Assembly (NCBI RefSeq): GCF_021730435.1
Contig: NZ_JABWGX010000013.1
Coordinates: 1-64,000 of the forward strand
Length of the DNA stretch: 64,000 nt
Source: Xanthobacter agilis
Lineage (GTDB): Bacteria > Pseudomonadota > Alphaproteobacteria > Rhizobiales > Xanthobacteraceae
Direction: 5' to 3'
The notes below the pieces were generated by a model. It was not told where the DNA came from, did not search any database, and worked only from the letters and a program-made list of their open reading frames with translations. Position 1 is the stretch's first letter, and every line of letters starts with the position of its first letter. The position numbers and the translations under genes were made by a program. Below, in pieces: positions 36,569-44,193 of this stretch.

Positions 36569-36619
36569 TGATCGGGCTGTCCCTCTCTCTCGCCCCGCCG
36601 GGCCGGCACCGCCCCGCCG

Positions 36620-38872
36620 ATGCTCGACGGCACGTCGGGCGTGTTCGCGGCCTACGGCCTGCGCCGGCTCCTGTCGTCTTATTCCGGCCCGCTGGTCCGG
36701 GTGCTCCGGTCCTCGGACAGCGCGGAGCAGGATTTTCCGGCAAGCGAAGACGGCTGGATCGATGCCGCCGCCCTCGCCACCTTCGTCGGGGCCGGCGATG
36801 GCCATGTGGTCACATGGTACGACCAATCCGGGAGCGGCCGGGATGGGGCGCCGGCCTTCGATTGGGCGCGGCCGATCATCGCCCTGTCCGGGGCGCTTCA
36901 GCGTGCGCCCAATGGCCGCCCGTGGCTGAATTTCGATGGCGTCCGCAGCCTGGAACGCACCATCCCGGACGGCGCGACGGGGGCGGATTTCAACACGCTC
37001 TGCGCCGTGGCGCGCTTTGACGGAACCGAGGGTGACGCGCCGGCCCTGTCCGTCAACAATATCCGCTACATCGGCGCGGCCGATGGGGTCTTCACCGCCT
37101 CCGCCGGTGGGGATGTGGCGGTGACATACAAGGACGGGGGCCGCCTGTCGTCCATCTTCGGCGTCTTCGGCGGCAATTCGCTCTCGCTCACCATCAACGG
37201 CGCCAACAAGCGCGGGCCGGCGGGGTTCGGCACCACGGCCAGCAAGATTTACATCGGCAAGGACGATTGGGGGCGGAACTGGACCGGCGGCATCGCTGAA
37301 GCCTTCGTGATCGCGCGCGCGCTCACCAACGCGGAGGTCGCGACCCTCACCGCCCGGCACCTGAGCGCCTGGGGCACGGTCGCCGAGGCAGAGACCGCGA
37401 CCCTCACCCTTGGCACCACGGGCGACCCGATCAGCCCTTATGTCATCGGCTCCAACGAGCACGGGGTGATGGAGACGGCGACGCCGACCTCGGGCTGGGA
37501 CGCCGGCGCGGGCGTCACCATCCGGCGCCTTGGTGGCGTGATGATGAGCACCTACAATTGGACCGGAAATTTCGACAATTCCGGGATCGAGGCCGGCAAT
37601 ATCAACGGCCGGACCATGGCGGGCCAGCTCGCCCTGACGGGCGCGGCGGCGGAAGCGCCGCACGCGGTCATCGACGCCTTCCACGCCAACAGCCGAGCGC
37701 TGGGCGCCAAGAGCATCGTGCAGCTTCCCTTGGTGCCCTATGTGGCGGCGGATGCGGCCGGCGCCGTGAGCACGCAAGAGGCCGCGCCGTCGTCCCGCTG
37801 GGTGCCGGTGGTGTGGAGCAGCAGCACGGCCGCGAGCGACCCTGTCAACACCTCCGAGGCGGACATGCCGCACCTCATCCGCCGGCTGATAGCAACCCAC
37901 GGCACCGCCGGGAGCGGCGGCATCCATGGCTATATGCTCGACAATGAGCCGGGCCTGTGGGAGACGATTCTGCCGCTTACCGTGGGCGCGCACGTCACCA
38001 TCGCCGACCTCATCGCCCGGTCTATCGCCGCCGCGACGGCCATCAAGTCGATCGATCCGAGCGCCGAGGTCTTCGCCCCCGCGTGTTGGGGCGTGAACGA
38101 TTTCATCGATCTCACCAGCGCCCCGGACTGGTCCGACTATTCTTCGACCTACGACTGCTTCCTGGCCGCCTTCCTCGCGGCATTTTCGGACGCGTCGATT
38201 GCCGCCGGCATCCGCCTGTTGGATGGCCTGGACGTGCATTTCTATCCACAATCTTGGGGTGGCGGACTCTGGGACAGCGCGGACAGTGAGAAAGCCGAAT
38301 TGCTGTTGCAGGCGCCGCGCACCCTCACCGAGCCCGGTTATGCGGAAGACAGTTGGGTCGCCTACACCCTCGATGCGGCGATGGACGGGGGCCTTGCCCG
38401 GCCGCTTATTCCCGCGCTGCGCCGGCTCATCGCCGCCCACTATCCCGGCACCGAGATTTTTGTCTCCGAATGGGAGTTCGGTGGTCCGGGCGCGCTGGTC
38501 ACGGGCCTCGCCACGGCGGACATGCTCGGGCGGCTGGCGGCGGGCGGCATCAGCTATGCCACCCATTGGGGCGACATCCGGGGGTGGATCGCCCCGGCCT
38601 TCCAGCTTTTCCAGCACTTCGGCGACACCGCCGTGGAGGTGGAGAACACCAACCCGGACGCGCTCGCGGCCCATGCCGCCATGGCCGACGAAGCGCTCAC
38701 GCTGCTACTGGTGAACAAGAGCCGGAAGGGGATCTCGGTGACGCTGCCGGGGGCGGCGACAGGCCTCTACGGATTCGACGCCGTAAATCCGGTTGTCCAT
38801 GCTCTTACGCCCCCCGCCGGGAACACACTCCCCATGCCGGGGCGCTCCGCCCGGCTTGTGGTTATCGCTTAA
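36620..38872 (+). CDS. Spike depolymerase: lectin-like domain plus GH44 glycosidase
   Basis: About 750 residues. Residues 1-235 resemble the arabinofuranosidase-B-like lectin domain of GTA spikes (FAAYGLRRLLSSYSGP, VVTWYDQSGSGRDG, FVIARALTNAEV). Residues about 250-640 match GH44: RRLGGVMMSTYNWTGNFDN, acid/base Glu in DNEPGLWE, nucleophile Glu in VSEWEFGG. A small beta domain ends the protein. It should cut beta-linked surface glucan. No ribosome site precedes ATG 36620; the coupled ATG at 36568 (MIGLSLSLAPP, the usual family start) is out of frame by one base, so the 5' end may carry a frameshift. Confidence 0.78.
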   Translation: MLDGTSGVFAAYGLRRLLSSYSGPLVRVLRSSDSAEQDFPASEDGWIDAAALATFVGAGDGHVVTWYDQSGSGRDGAPAFDWARPIIALSGALQRAPNGRPWLNFDGVRSLERTIPDGATGADFNTLCAVARFDGTEGDAPALSVNNIRYIGAADGVFTASAGGDVAVTYKDGGRLSSIFGVFGGNSLSLTINGANKRGPAGFGTTASKIYIGKDDWGRNWTGGIAEAFVIARALTNAEVATLTARHLSAWGTVAEAETATLTLGTTGDPISPYVIGSNEHGVMETATPTSGWDAGAGVTIRRLGGVMMSTYNWTGNFDNSGIEAGNINGRTMAGQLALTGAAAEAPHAVIDAFHANSRALGAKSIVQLPLVPYVAADAAGAVSTQEAAPSSRWVPVVWSSSTAASDPVNTSEADMPHLIRRLIATHGTAGSGGIHGYMLDNEPGLWETILPLTVGAHVTIADLIARSIAAATAIKSIDPSAEVFAPACWGVNDFIDLTSAPDWSDYSSTYDCFLAAFLAAFSDASIAAGIRLLDGLDVHFYPQSWGGGLWDSADSEKAELLLQAPRTLTEPGYAEDSWVAYTLDAAMDGGLARPLIPALRRLIAAHYPGTEIFVSEWEFGGPGALVTGLATADMLGRLAAGGISYATHWGDIRGWIAPAFQLFQHFGDTAVEVENTNPDALAAHAAMADEALTLLLVNKSRKGISVTLPGAATGLYGFDAVNPVVHALTPPAGNTLPMPGRSARLVVIA

Positions 38873-38894
38873 TCCGCCACCCCACCCCACCCAC

Positions 38895-38924
38895 AGCCGC
38901 TCCATATCCGGGGCGGCTTTTTTA
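38895..38924 (+). terminator. Terminator after spike gene
   Basis: AGCCGC (38895-38900) pairs with GCGGCT (38913-38918), extended inward with one G-U pair, followed by a T6 run at 38918-38923. The next gene's GGAGG starts at 38927. Confidence 0.75.
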
Positions 38925-38935
38925 TTGGAGGCACC

Positions 38936-39742
38936 ATGTCCGCCTATTCCTACTCACAGTGCGAAATCGACTATGAGGAGCGCTGGGCCGCGATGACCAT
39001 CACTCCCGGACGCCTCTCCGCGATCGATGCCATGGCGCGCAAAATCATCGCCGGCACCCCCCGCTATCAGGCCGCCCAGGCGGCGACCGGCGTGCCGTGG
39101 GCTTTCATCGGCGTGCTGCATTCGCGGGAAGCGTCCTGCGATTTTCGCGGCGTGCTCCACAATGGCGAGACCATCCTCGGCACCGGGCGCAAGACCCGGC
39201 TCGCACCGGCCGGGCGAGGCCCCTTCTCGACCTGGGAGGAAGCGGCCAAGGACGCCCTGGCGATCAAGGGCTATTCGCCCGGCTCTCTGGTCTGGTCCAT
39301 CCCCCGCTGCCTCTACGAGGGCGAGCGCTTCAACGGCTTCGGCTATCGCATGCGCGGTGTGCCCAGCGCCTACCTCTGGTCCGGCTCCAACCAGTACACG
39401 CGCGGCAAGTACATCGCCGACAGCGTATGGAGTGCGACTGCAGTCGATCAACAGATGGGCATCGCGCCGCTCATGGTGCGCCTGATGCAGCTCGATCCCG
39501 GCGTGTCCTTTGGAGCACCGGCCGGAACTGCTCCGGCCTCTGTCGTGGTTGATGACGACAGCATGCAGATCCAGCGCGCGCTGAATGAGGCGGGCGGCTA
39601 CGGCCTCACGGTTGACGGCGATATCGGCCCCAAGACGCGCGCGGCGATCAAGGATTTCCAGCGGCGCCACGGGCTCAAGAGCGACGGCATCGCCGGCCCC
39701 CTGACGCTGGCCAAGCTCACCGAGGCGCTACGCGCCGTCTGA
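38936..39742 (+). CDS. Endolysin with C-terminal peptidoglycan-binding domain
   Basis: 268 residues; ATG 38936 behind GGAGG. Residues 25-185 form a lysozyme/transglycosylase-like domain with WAFIGVLHSREASCDFRGVLHNGE, where the Glu after HSR is the likely catalytic acid. Residues 205-265 are a PG-binding-1 domain (IQRALNEAGGYGLTVDGDIGPKTRAAIKDFQRRHGLKSDGIAGP). No signal peptide, so release should depend on a holin, and two small membrane proteins follow. Confidence 0.85.
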   Translation: MSAYSYSQCEIDYEERWAAMTITPGRLSAIDAMARKIIAGTPRYQAAQAATGVPWAFIGVLHSREASCDFRGVLHNGETILGTGRKTRLAPAGRGPFSTWEEAAKDALAIKGYSPGSLVWSIPRCLYEGERFNGFGYRMRGVPSAYLWSGSNQYTRGKYIADSVWSATAVDQQMGIAPLMVRLMQLDPGVSFGAPAGTAPASVVVDDDSMQIQRALNEAGGYGLTVDGDIGPKTRAAIKDFQRRHGLKSDGIAGPLTLAKLTEALRAV

Positions 39743-39802
39743 CACCCCGTCTCTCGCACCCGGCGCGCCCGGCCGGGTTCTCCTCCTGCTCATGAGGCCC
39801 CC

Positions 39803-40117
39803 ATGTCCCTGCTCACCACTGCGATTTCCCAGGCGGTGCAGTCCGCCGCCGACAATCCCTCCGTGCCCCTAGACCCCGCCGCCGCGCCGCAGGTGGCCGC
39901 CGCTATCACCGCCGCACTGCCGGCCCCGGCCGCCGTCGAGCCGCTTTGGCCGCAGCTCGCGCGCTACGGCGTCTCCATCCTCGGCTCCATCCTGGTCGGT
40001 CGCGGCCTGGTGGCGGAATCGGATTGGCCGGTCATCGCTGGCGCCATCCTCGCGCTCGCTCCCCCGGTCTATCGCTCGCTCACCACATGGGCGGCGCGGC
40101 GAAAGGCGGCGGCGTGA
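39803..40117 (+). CDS. Holin-like small membrane protein
   Basis: 104 residues. Ala/Pro-rich N-terminus, then hydrophobic segments YGVSILGSILVGRGLVA and WPVIAGAILALAPPVYRSL, then a basic RRKAAA tail. Size, topology and position after the endolysin fit a class II-type phage holin. The stop overlaps the next start (TGATG). Confidence 0.7.
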   Translation: MSLLTTAISQAVQSAADNPSVPLDPAAAPQVAAAITAALPAPAAVEPLWPQLARYGVSILGSILVGRGLVAESDWPVIAGAILALAPPVYRSLTTWAARRKAAA

Positions 40118-40437
40118 TGGCGTGGCCTGACCCTGATTCGACCATGTGGGGGGCCAAGCTCTCCACCATCATCGCGGGTGTAGGCGGCGGAATCGTCCGC
40201 GCCATCCTGCTGCGTCACGGCTGGGTAAAATCCTGCCTCGGTGTGGTGGTCGGTCTCGTGGCCAGCCTGCAAGGGACACCCATCCTATCGGCTCTCGTCG
40301 ATCACTATGGCTACGATTATCTGCCGGATGCCGAGGTGGAGTGGCTGCTGTCGTCCCTGCTGGGCATGACCGGTCTCACCATCGCGGAGGTGCTCCTGGC
40401 GCGGGTCAAGTCGTTGGCACAGGTCGCGGCGAAATGA
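40117..40437 (+). CDS. Second small membrane protein of the lysis cassette
   Basis: 106 residues from ATG 40117. Hydrophobic stretches LSTIIAGVGGGIVRAILL, LGVVVGLVASLQGTP and LLGMTGLTIAEVLLA suggest two to three membrane segments. Possibly a holin partner or antiholin. It converges on the HicA-like gene with only 3 bases between. Confidence 0.65.
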   Translation: MAWPDPDSTMWGAKLSTIIAGVGGGIVRAILLRHGWVKSCLGVVVGLVASLQGTPILSALVDHYGYDYLPDAEVEWLLSSLLGMTGLTIAEVLLARVKSLAQVAAK

Positions 40438-40440
40438 TCC

Positions 40441-40680
40441 CTATCCGCGCTTCACCGTGGGGAACGGCGACATCACGTGGAGGCGCCTGTCAAAGTGCTC
40501 GATCAAAGAAGGCGCGAGCACCTCCGACTGATCGTTGCCATAGTGAATGACTTTACGGCCATTTAGCGCAACGAGCTTCGTCACCGGAATCATGCCGATG
40601 GCGTCATCGGGGCCAATCCCGGTGCTGCAATGTCCGCCCTGGGATTGCAGCCAGCGCATATATTCGCCGAGCGTTGTCAC
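40441..40680 (-). CDS. HicA-like toxin candidate
   Basis: 79 residues with a GTG start (40680) overlapping the HicB-like stop (GTGA). Small alpha/beta protein (YMRWLQSQGGHCSTGI ... MIPVTKLVALNGRKVIHYG) with the size and order expected of a HicA-type partner, though the classic catalytic GSHxxF segment is replaced by GGHCS. Could be an inactive or variant mRNA interferase. Confidence 0.5.
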   Translation of the reverse strand: MTTLGEYMRWLQSQGGHCSTGIGPDDAIGMIPVTKLVALNGRKVIHYGNDQSEVLAPSLIEHFDRRLHVMSPFPTVKRG

Positions 40681-40937
40681 GCAGCGGCAAGTTCGATCTG
40701 GTCGCGGCGCACTTCGAGGTCGTCATAGAACGCCTGCACCGTTGCCGGTGCCGGGCCGATATCGAAGACCGATCCTCCGGCTTCCTTCGCTTCGTGATCT
40801 TCAAGCCTGACAAGCGCGCTCAACTTCAAAATAGCGTCGTCAGCAGTGCGACCTTGAGCGGCGATATCGACCTCAAGCGCCTGGGCAACGAAGAGGTCGC
40901 CTTCCTTGAAAACGATGACCCTGATGGTGCTGCTCAT
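40677..40937 (-). CDS. HicB-like antitoxin
   Basis: 86 residues from ATG 40937, with GGAGAG upstream. It shows the HicB partial RNase H-like fold: IRVIVFKEGDLFVAQALEVDIAAQGRTADDAILKLSALVRLEDHEA. There is no clear C-terminal RHH/HTH, so DNA binding is uncertain. A palindrome (40952-40968) between the probable promoter and the ribosome site would suit autoregulation. The longer frame upstream (MTINHVDAV) covers that regulatory region and is unlikely to be translated. Confidence 0.65.
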   Translation of the reverse strand: MSSTIRVIVFKEGDLFVAQALEVDIAAQGRTADDAILKLSALVRLEDHEAKEAGGSVFDIGPAPATVQAFYDDLEVRRDQIELAAA

Positions 40938-40951
40938 GATGCACTCTCCGA

Positions 40952-40968
40952 GTGTGGACGTACCACAC
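40952..40968. promoter_or_regulatory. Palindromic operator upstream of hicB-like gene
   Basis: GTGTGG-ACGTA-CCACAC, a perfect 6-bp inverted repeat centred on ACGTA, 15 bases before the start codon. A TTGACG / CATGAT promoter-like pair with 16-nt spacing lies upstream on the minus strand (about 40990-41017). Confidence 0.45.
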
Positions 40969-41078
40969 GCCCGGGCAATTAATGTACCCTTGATCATGCA
41001 CGTGGTGATAACTGCGTCAACATGGTTGATCGTCAAAGGTTTCGTGAGTGTCGCTCAGACGCGTCTAGCGGTGCCGCG

Positions 41079-41369
41079 ATGATGCGCACCTATGTCCGCA
41101 TCGATTGGGAGCGCGGCGCAGATGGCGCGTTCTCGCCCTACCTCTCCATCGCCCGTCATGACCAGCCGGTAGAGCGCATCCCGCTCACCTGTCAGGACGT
41201 GGCGCGGCTCGTGGCGGATGGGGCGTACCTGTGGAGCGTGGTGGAGGGCTCTATGCAAAATCTGCATAATGCTGGCCAGAACCATTTTGTTGGCTCCAAC
41301 AAAATGGTTCGTGGGGACTGGAGTGCCGACCATAGCCCGCCCCATTTTATCGGGGCGTGGGGGGAGTAG
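41079..41369 (+). CDS. Small phage protein containing a 30-bp palindrome
   Basis: 96 residues from ATG 41079 (41082 is an alternative). The first 65 residues are ordinary coding sequence (RTYVRIDWERGADGAFSPYLSIAR ... LVADGAYLWSVVEGS). The last 30 are encoded by the palindrome at 41280-41309 and look non-native, so the original C-terminus may have been altered by insertion of that repeat. No clear ribosome site. Function unknown. Confidence 0.5.
   Translation: MMRTYVRIDWERGADGAFSPYLSIARHDQPVERIPLTCQDVARLVADGAYLWSVVEGSMQNLHNAGQNHFVGSNKMVRGDWSADHSPPHFIGAWGE
41280..41309. repeat. Perfect 30-bp palindrome
   Basis: AACCATTTTGTTGG (41280-41293), centre CT, then its exact complement (41296-41309). 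It lies within a short gene and is followed by a second hairpin (GCCCC...GGGGC, about 41340-41357). It could be a bidirectional terminator-like structure, a protein-binding site or a mobile palindromic repeat. Confidence 0.7.
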
Positions 41370-41371
41370 TG

Positions 41372-41764
41372 CTATAGCCCGTGACGGTCCGCCGCGGCTG
41401 CGGTCCCGGCTGTCGCCCCGCGCGGGACCAGGGTGATCGGGGCGGTTGTCGCTGCGATTACACGCGCGGCCATCCCGCGCCACGCGCCCACGCAGGGCCA
41501 GCCGAGCGCCTGCGCCTCGTGGTCGTCGGCTGGGTATCCCAACTCGATCTCGGACGGCCCCATGTGGGCGATCTGCGCTATCGCCTGGGCCGCGGCCTCG
41601 TCTTGCCGCTCGATCAGGTCACGCATCTCCCGCATCACCCCGGCTGAGGCGGCGCGGGTTCCGCGTGTCATCTTGTCGATCATGGATGGCGAGATGACAA
41701 GGAACGCGCCGGCCTCTCGCTGGGAGAGGCCGGAGAGCTGGAGCAGCAGGCCGAAGGGCGTCAT
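41372..41764 (-). CDS. HTH (XRE-like) phage protein
   Basis: 130 residues. Residues 1-50 look like an XRE-type helix-turn-helix (FGLLLQLSGLSQREAGAFLVISPSMIDKMTRGTRAASAGVM). The remainder is Ala-rich and unrecognised. The start overlaps the upstream gene's stop by ATGA, so it is the last gene of the minus operon. A DNA-binding regulatory role is plausible. Confidence 0.65.
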   Translation of the reverse strand: MTPFGLLLQLSGLSQREAGAFLVISPSMIDKMTRGTRAASAGVMREMRDLIERQDEAAAQAIAQIAHMGPSEIELGYPADDHEAQALGWPCVGAWRGMAARVIAATTAPITLVPRGATAGTAAAADRHGL

Positions 41765-42069
41765 TGCGCGCCCACGTGCAGCGTGGCGCGGCGCGCGATG
41801 TCGGACAGCTTGGCCTCAAACGCAGCCATGTCATCTCCGATCTGCGCATAATGCTGCACTCGCCCCTGGTCCGCCTCGTAGCGGGTGGAACCGACCGCGT
41901 GGTCAGAAACGCGGGCTCCGAAGCGGGCGAACCGCTTCCCATTTGTGGCTGCGGCGAAAATATAGGACGAGTGCCCAACGCTGTTGGTGCTGTGCTCGAC
42001 AGTGACGGTGACCCCCTCTGCACGGAGGGTGGCGGCAATCTGCTCAGCAATGGTGCGGATATCGGTCAT
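41761..42069 (-). CDS. Hypothetical phage protein
   Basis: 102 residues from ATG 42069 behind GGAG. The pattern (IRTIAEQIAATLRAEGVTVTVEHSTNSVGHSSYIFAA, RFARFGARVSDHAVGSTRYE) suggests a small alpha/beta protein; similar short proteins occur in phage accessory operons. Coupled to the HTH gene by a 4-base overlap. A promoter candidate lies upstream (42119-42147). Confidence 0.6.
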   Translation of the reverse strand: MTDIRTIAEQIAATLRAEGVTVTVEHSTNSVGHSSYIFAAATNGKRFARFGARVSDHAVGSTRYEADQGRVQHYAQIGDDMAAFEAKLSDIARRATLHVGAQ

Positions 42070-42118
42070 TTCAGAGCTCCATCCCTCTTGCGTCGGGCTA
42101 TCCCGTCGCGATGACTAA

Positions 42119-42147
42119 TGTGTACGATTTTTCCGGACAAATGTCAA
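42119..42147 (-). promoter_or_regulatory. Sigma-70-like promoter candidate for 42069 gene
   Basis: Minus strand TTGACA (42142-42147) followed after 17 bases by TACACA (42119-42124). The -35 is perfect and the -10 weak. It is located 50-78 bases before the start codon in the only gap of the operon. Confidence 0.4.
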
Positions 42148-42156
42148 TAGGTTCGG

Positions 42157-42633
42157 TCACGACATGCGCGCGCGATCCGGGATGCGGACCGGGGCGCTTG
42201 GCGCCATGGCGCGGAGTCGAGCGACGCGATCAAGCGCGGCGGATTCGGTCATATCGGCGTCCCATGTGTAGCGCTGCCGCGCGCCATCCGGATTTCCGGG
42301 CGTGCTCACCACTGTGAGCCACGGCCACCCCGCTTCAGGCGGGAGGTATAGCGCGATAAAAATATCGCCTACACTGGTAGATGAAGTGGCCGCGTCCGGA
42401 CCATCGCGGAAATTGAGGGCGCCACTAGCGCGTGGCACGGGGCGCGCAAGGGCGGTGTCAAGCGCCTCGCGCTCCGATGGCGTCTCGACGAACCACGCCT
42501 TCCACCGATCAGGACCGGTCCGAGGGATCTCAGGCGGCCACCGCCCGACGACGAGATCAGGCAGCCCAGGGAGGAACCCAGGGTAGCAGGTGATGGGCAT
42601 CCATTCTCGAATGGGCGCTGAGAAATCAGTCAT
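42157..42633 (-). CDS. Hypothetical phage protein
   Basis: 158 residues from ATG 42633, overlapping the upstream HTH gene by 8 bases. Trp/Pro-rich with segments WMPITCYPGFLPGLPDLVVGRW and VGDIFIALYLPPEAGWPWLTVV. No family recognised. Present in the same operon as DNA-binding proteins. Confidence 0.6.
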   Translation of the reverse strand: MTDFSAPIREWMPITCYPGFLPGLPDLVVGRWPPEIPRTGPDRWKAWFVETPSEREALDTALARPVPRASGALNFRDGPDAATSSTSVGDIFIALYLPPEAGWPWLTVVSTPGNPDGARQRYTWDADMTESAALDRVARLRAMAPSAPVRIPDRARMS

Positions 42634-42889
42634 TTTTCGCCACACTGGTGCGTGGGTCCACGATTTCAGATAGCCGGGATGTGATGGGGTCACCGCCCAG
42701 CATGAACGCGAGTGATACAGCCACGGGGCCGCTCACGCGGTTGCGCGTCTCCCAATCGCGCACGGTGGCGCCGGGATCGCGCCCCTCGAGCTGGAGCGCG
42801 CGGCCCATCTCGCTCATATGCAGTGGCCTACCGAGGCCCCATCGCTCCCCCAGGGTGCGGCGTGCCGCCCGAAGTTCCGCGCCAGTCAT
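42626..42889 (-). CDS. XRE-like HTH protein
   Basis: 87 residues. MTGAELRAARRTLGERWGLGRPLHMSEMGRALQL and VRDWETRNRVSGPVAVSLAFML follow the pattern of small HTH proteins common in alphaproteobacterial prophages (recognition by a helix-turn-helix followed by a GPVAVAL-type helix). The start overlaps the HARP-like gene's stop by ATGA. Confidence 0.7.
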   Translation of the reverse strand: MTGAELRAARRTLGERWGLGRPLHMSEMGRALQLEGRDPGATVRDWETRNRVSGPVAVSLAFMLGGDPITSRLSEIVDPRTSVAKND

Positions 42890-43974
42890 GCCTGTCCCCT
42901 GATTGCTGCCACAAGGTCGTCACGCGCCGGGACGCGAGTGCCCTGTGAGTTGTATCCGCAGTTGTAGTCGCCCCACATCGCTCCATCCGACCCGTCATAG
43001 GTGATGTGCCAGAGCCACCCGTCTGCGGTGAGCACGACCCAGCGGCGATAGCCGGTGACAGCATGGCGGTCGTCGCGCCAAATCACCTCGCCCTCAGGAG
43101 CATGACCAAGCTCCGGCGCATCCGCCGATGCGGCTACGGTATGGATGGCCTCTGCCTGTGCCCGCGCGATCCGGGCCGCCTCGGCTCGCTTGGTCTCGGT
43201 CGCCTCAAGAACCGCCATCTCCGCAGCGGTCGCATCGCGATAGTACGCGTAACGGACCCACTCGCCTTCCGCACCGATCGGGCCGCCACGCGACGAAAGC
43301 TCATCGTCAGCCCTAAATAATTTGCCGAGACTCTCGACCGTTACCGGATTACCGTACAGGCGCACGGTGGCGCCGACTACGGGGGCCTTACTGGCGAGAA
43401 CCACATAGCGGTGGGCGCGGACGCGGGCAAGGTGCTCGTCCTGCTCCTGACGGGCGGCGGCCTCGATAGCCTGCGCCTCGGCTTTACGGGCCGCCTTGCG
43501 AGCGGAATCCCGAGCACTAGCCGCCGCAGCCAGCCGGTCGATTCCCGGCGTCGCCTGGATGAGCGCGGCCAAATTGGCGCCTGGGATGACCCATATCTTT
43601 TCGTCACGATCGAACGCACCGCCCAACTTGCGGCAAATGGCGACGATCTCCTCATCATAGGCGGTGCGGACGATGGATTGAGCGGTGCCCAGGCGCACGT
43701 ATTTGCTGACCAGACCGTCGAACGCGGCCGAATCTATGAGTTTTTGGCGGTCTACCACCCCATTGCCGGAGGCGATGCGCTCCGCCCACTGGCAGGCGCG
43801 CTTGTAGCCCAGCTTTCCAGGGATCCCCCAAACCCGCGTAGTGGGCGCCCATCGGACCTTCGGGAAGGATACTTTCAGGTCGTCCGCCCATTCCGCGTTT
43901 TTTGGAAATTCCAGCGTGGCACCGTCTGAGCCCAGATCGCGCACCGTGATGTCGCCGAATTTGCTGATGGTCAT
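42886..43974 (-). CDS. Phage protein with two HARP-like repeats
   Basis: 362 residues from ATG 43974, with GGGAG upstream. Residues 20-60 (WADDLKVSFPKVRWAPTTRVWGIPG) and 100-140 (SIVRTAYDEEIVAICRKLGGAFDRDEKIWVIPG) both fit the HARP motif known from SMARCAL1-type and phage helicase-associated proteins, where it binds forked or single-stranded DNA. A long Ala/Arg/Glu coiled coil follows, then a beta-rich C-terminus. No helicase is present here. First gene of a minus-strand operon with its own promoter/operator. Confidence 0.6.
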   Translation of the reverse strand: MTISKFGDITVRDLGSDGATLEFPKNAEWADDLKVSFPKVRWAPTTRVWGIPGKLGYKRACQWAERIASGNGVVDRQKLIDSAAFDGLVSKYVRLGTAQSIVRTAYDEEIVAICRKLGGAFDRDEKIWVIPGANLAALIQATPGIDRLAAAASARDSARKAARKAEAQAIEAAARQEQDEHLARVRAHRYVVLASKAPVVGATVRLYGNPVTVESLGKLFRADDELSSRGGPIGAEGEWVRYAYYRDATAAEMAVLEATETKRAEAARIARAQAEAIHTVAASADAPELGHAPEGEVIWRDDRHAVTGYRRWVVLTADGWLWHITYDGSDGAMWGDYNCGYNSQGTRVPARDDLVAAIRGQA

Positions 43975-44020
43975 CGGGTCGTCTCCCGTGGAGTGGGGCG
44001 CTGCCCCGTCGATATGGATA

Positions 44021-44049
44021 TTGATACAGCCATTTCCTGTATCAGTCAA
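44021..44049 (-). promoter_or_regulatory. Promoter overlapped by a 23-bp operator dyad
   Basis: Minus strand TTGACT (44044-44049), 17-bp spacer, TATCAA (44021-44026). The dyad TGATACAG-N7-CTGTATCA (44022-44044) covers the spacer and -10, so a dimeric repressor bound here would block the accessory operon beginning at 43974. Confidence 0.65.
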
Positions 44050-44092
44050 GCGGGGATTTCACCCCAAGGCGTCGGCTGCGGGCCGCATCCGT

Positions 44093-44114
44093 GCCAATGA
44101 AACGCCAATGAAAC
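44093..44114. repeat. Tandem 11-bp repeat, candidate integrase arm site
   Basis: GCCAATGAAAC occurs twice back to back (44093-44103, 44104-44114), about 80-100 bp from the tRNA-derived core. Adjacent direct repeats at this distance are typical of tyrosine-integrase arm-type sites. Confidence 0.45.
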
Positions 44115-44193
44115 GGCAGGACATAACGCGAACGATCGCGTCGTGGCTCACGCATAAATGGCGAAAGCGCACACTCTAGAGGGCCGACCATAG

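Noticed and set aside
36509-38674. Long minus-strand frame antisense to the GH44 spike gene
   Set aside because: Low-complexity Arg/Gly product mirrors codon bias of the plus gene.
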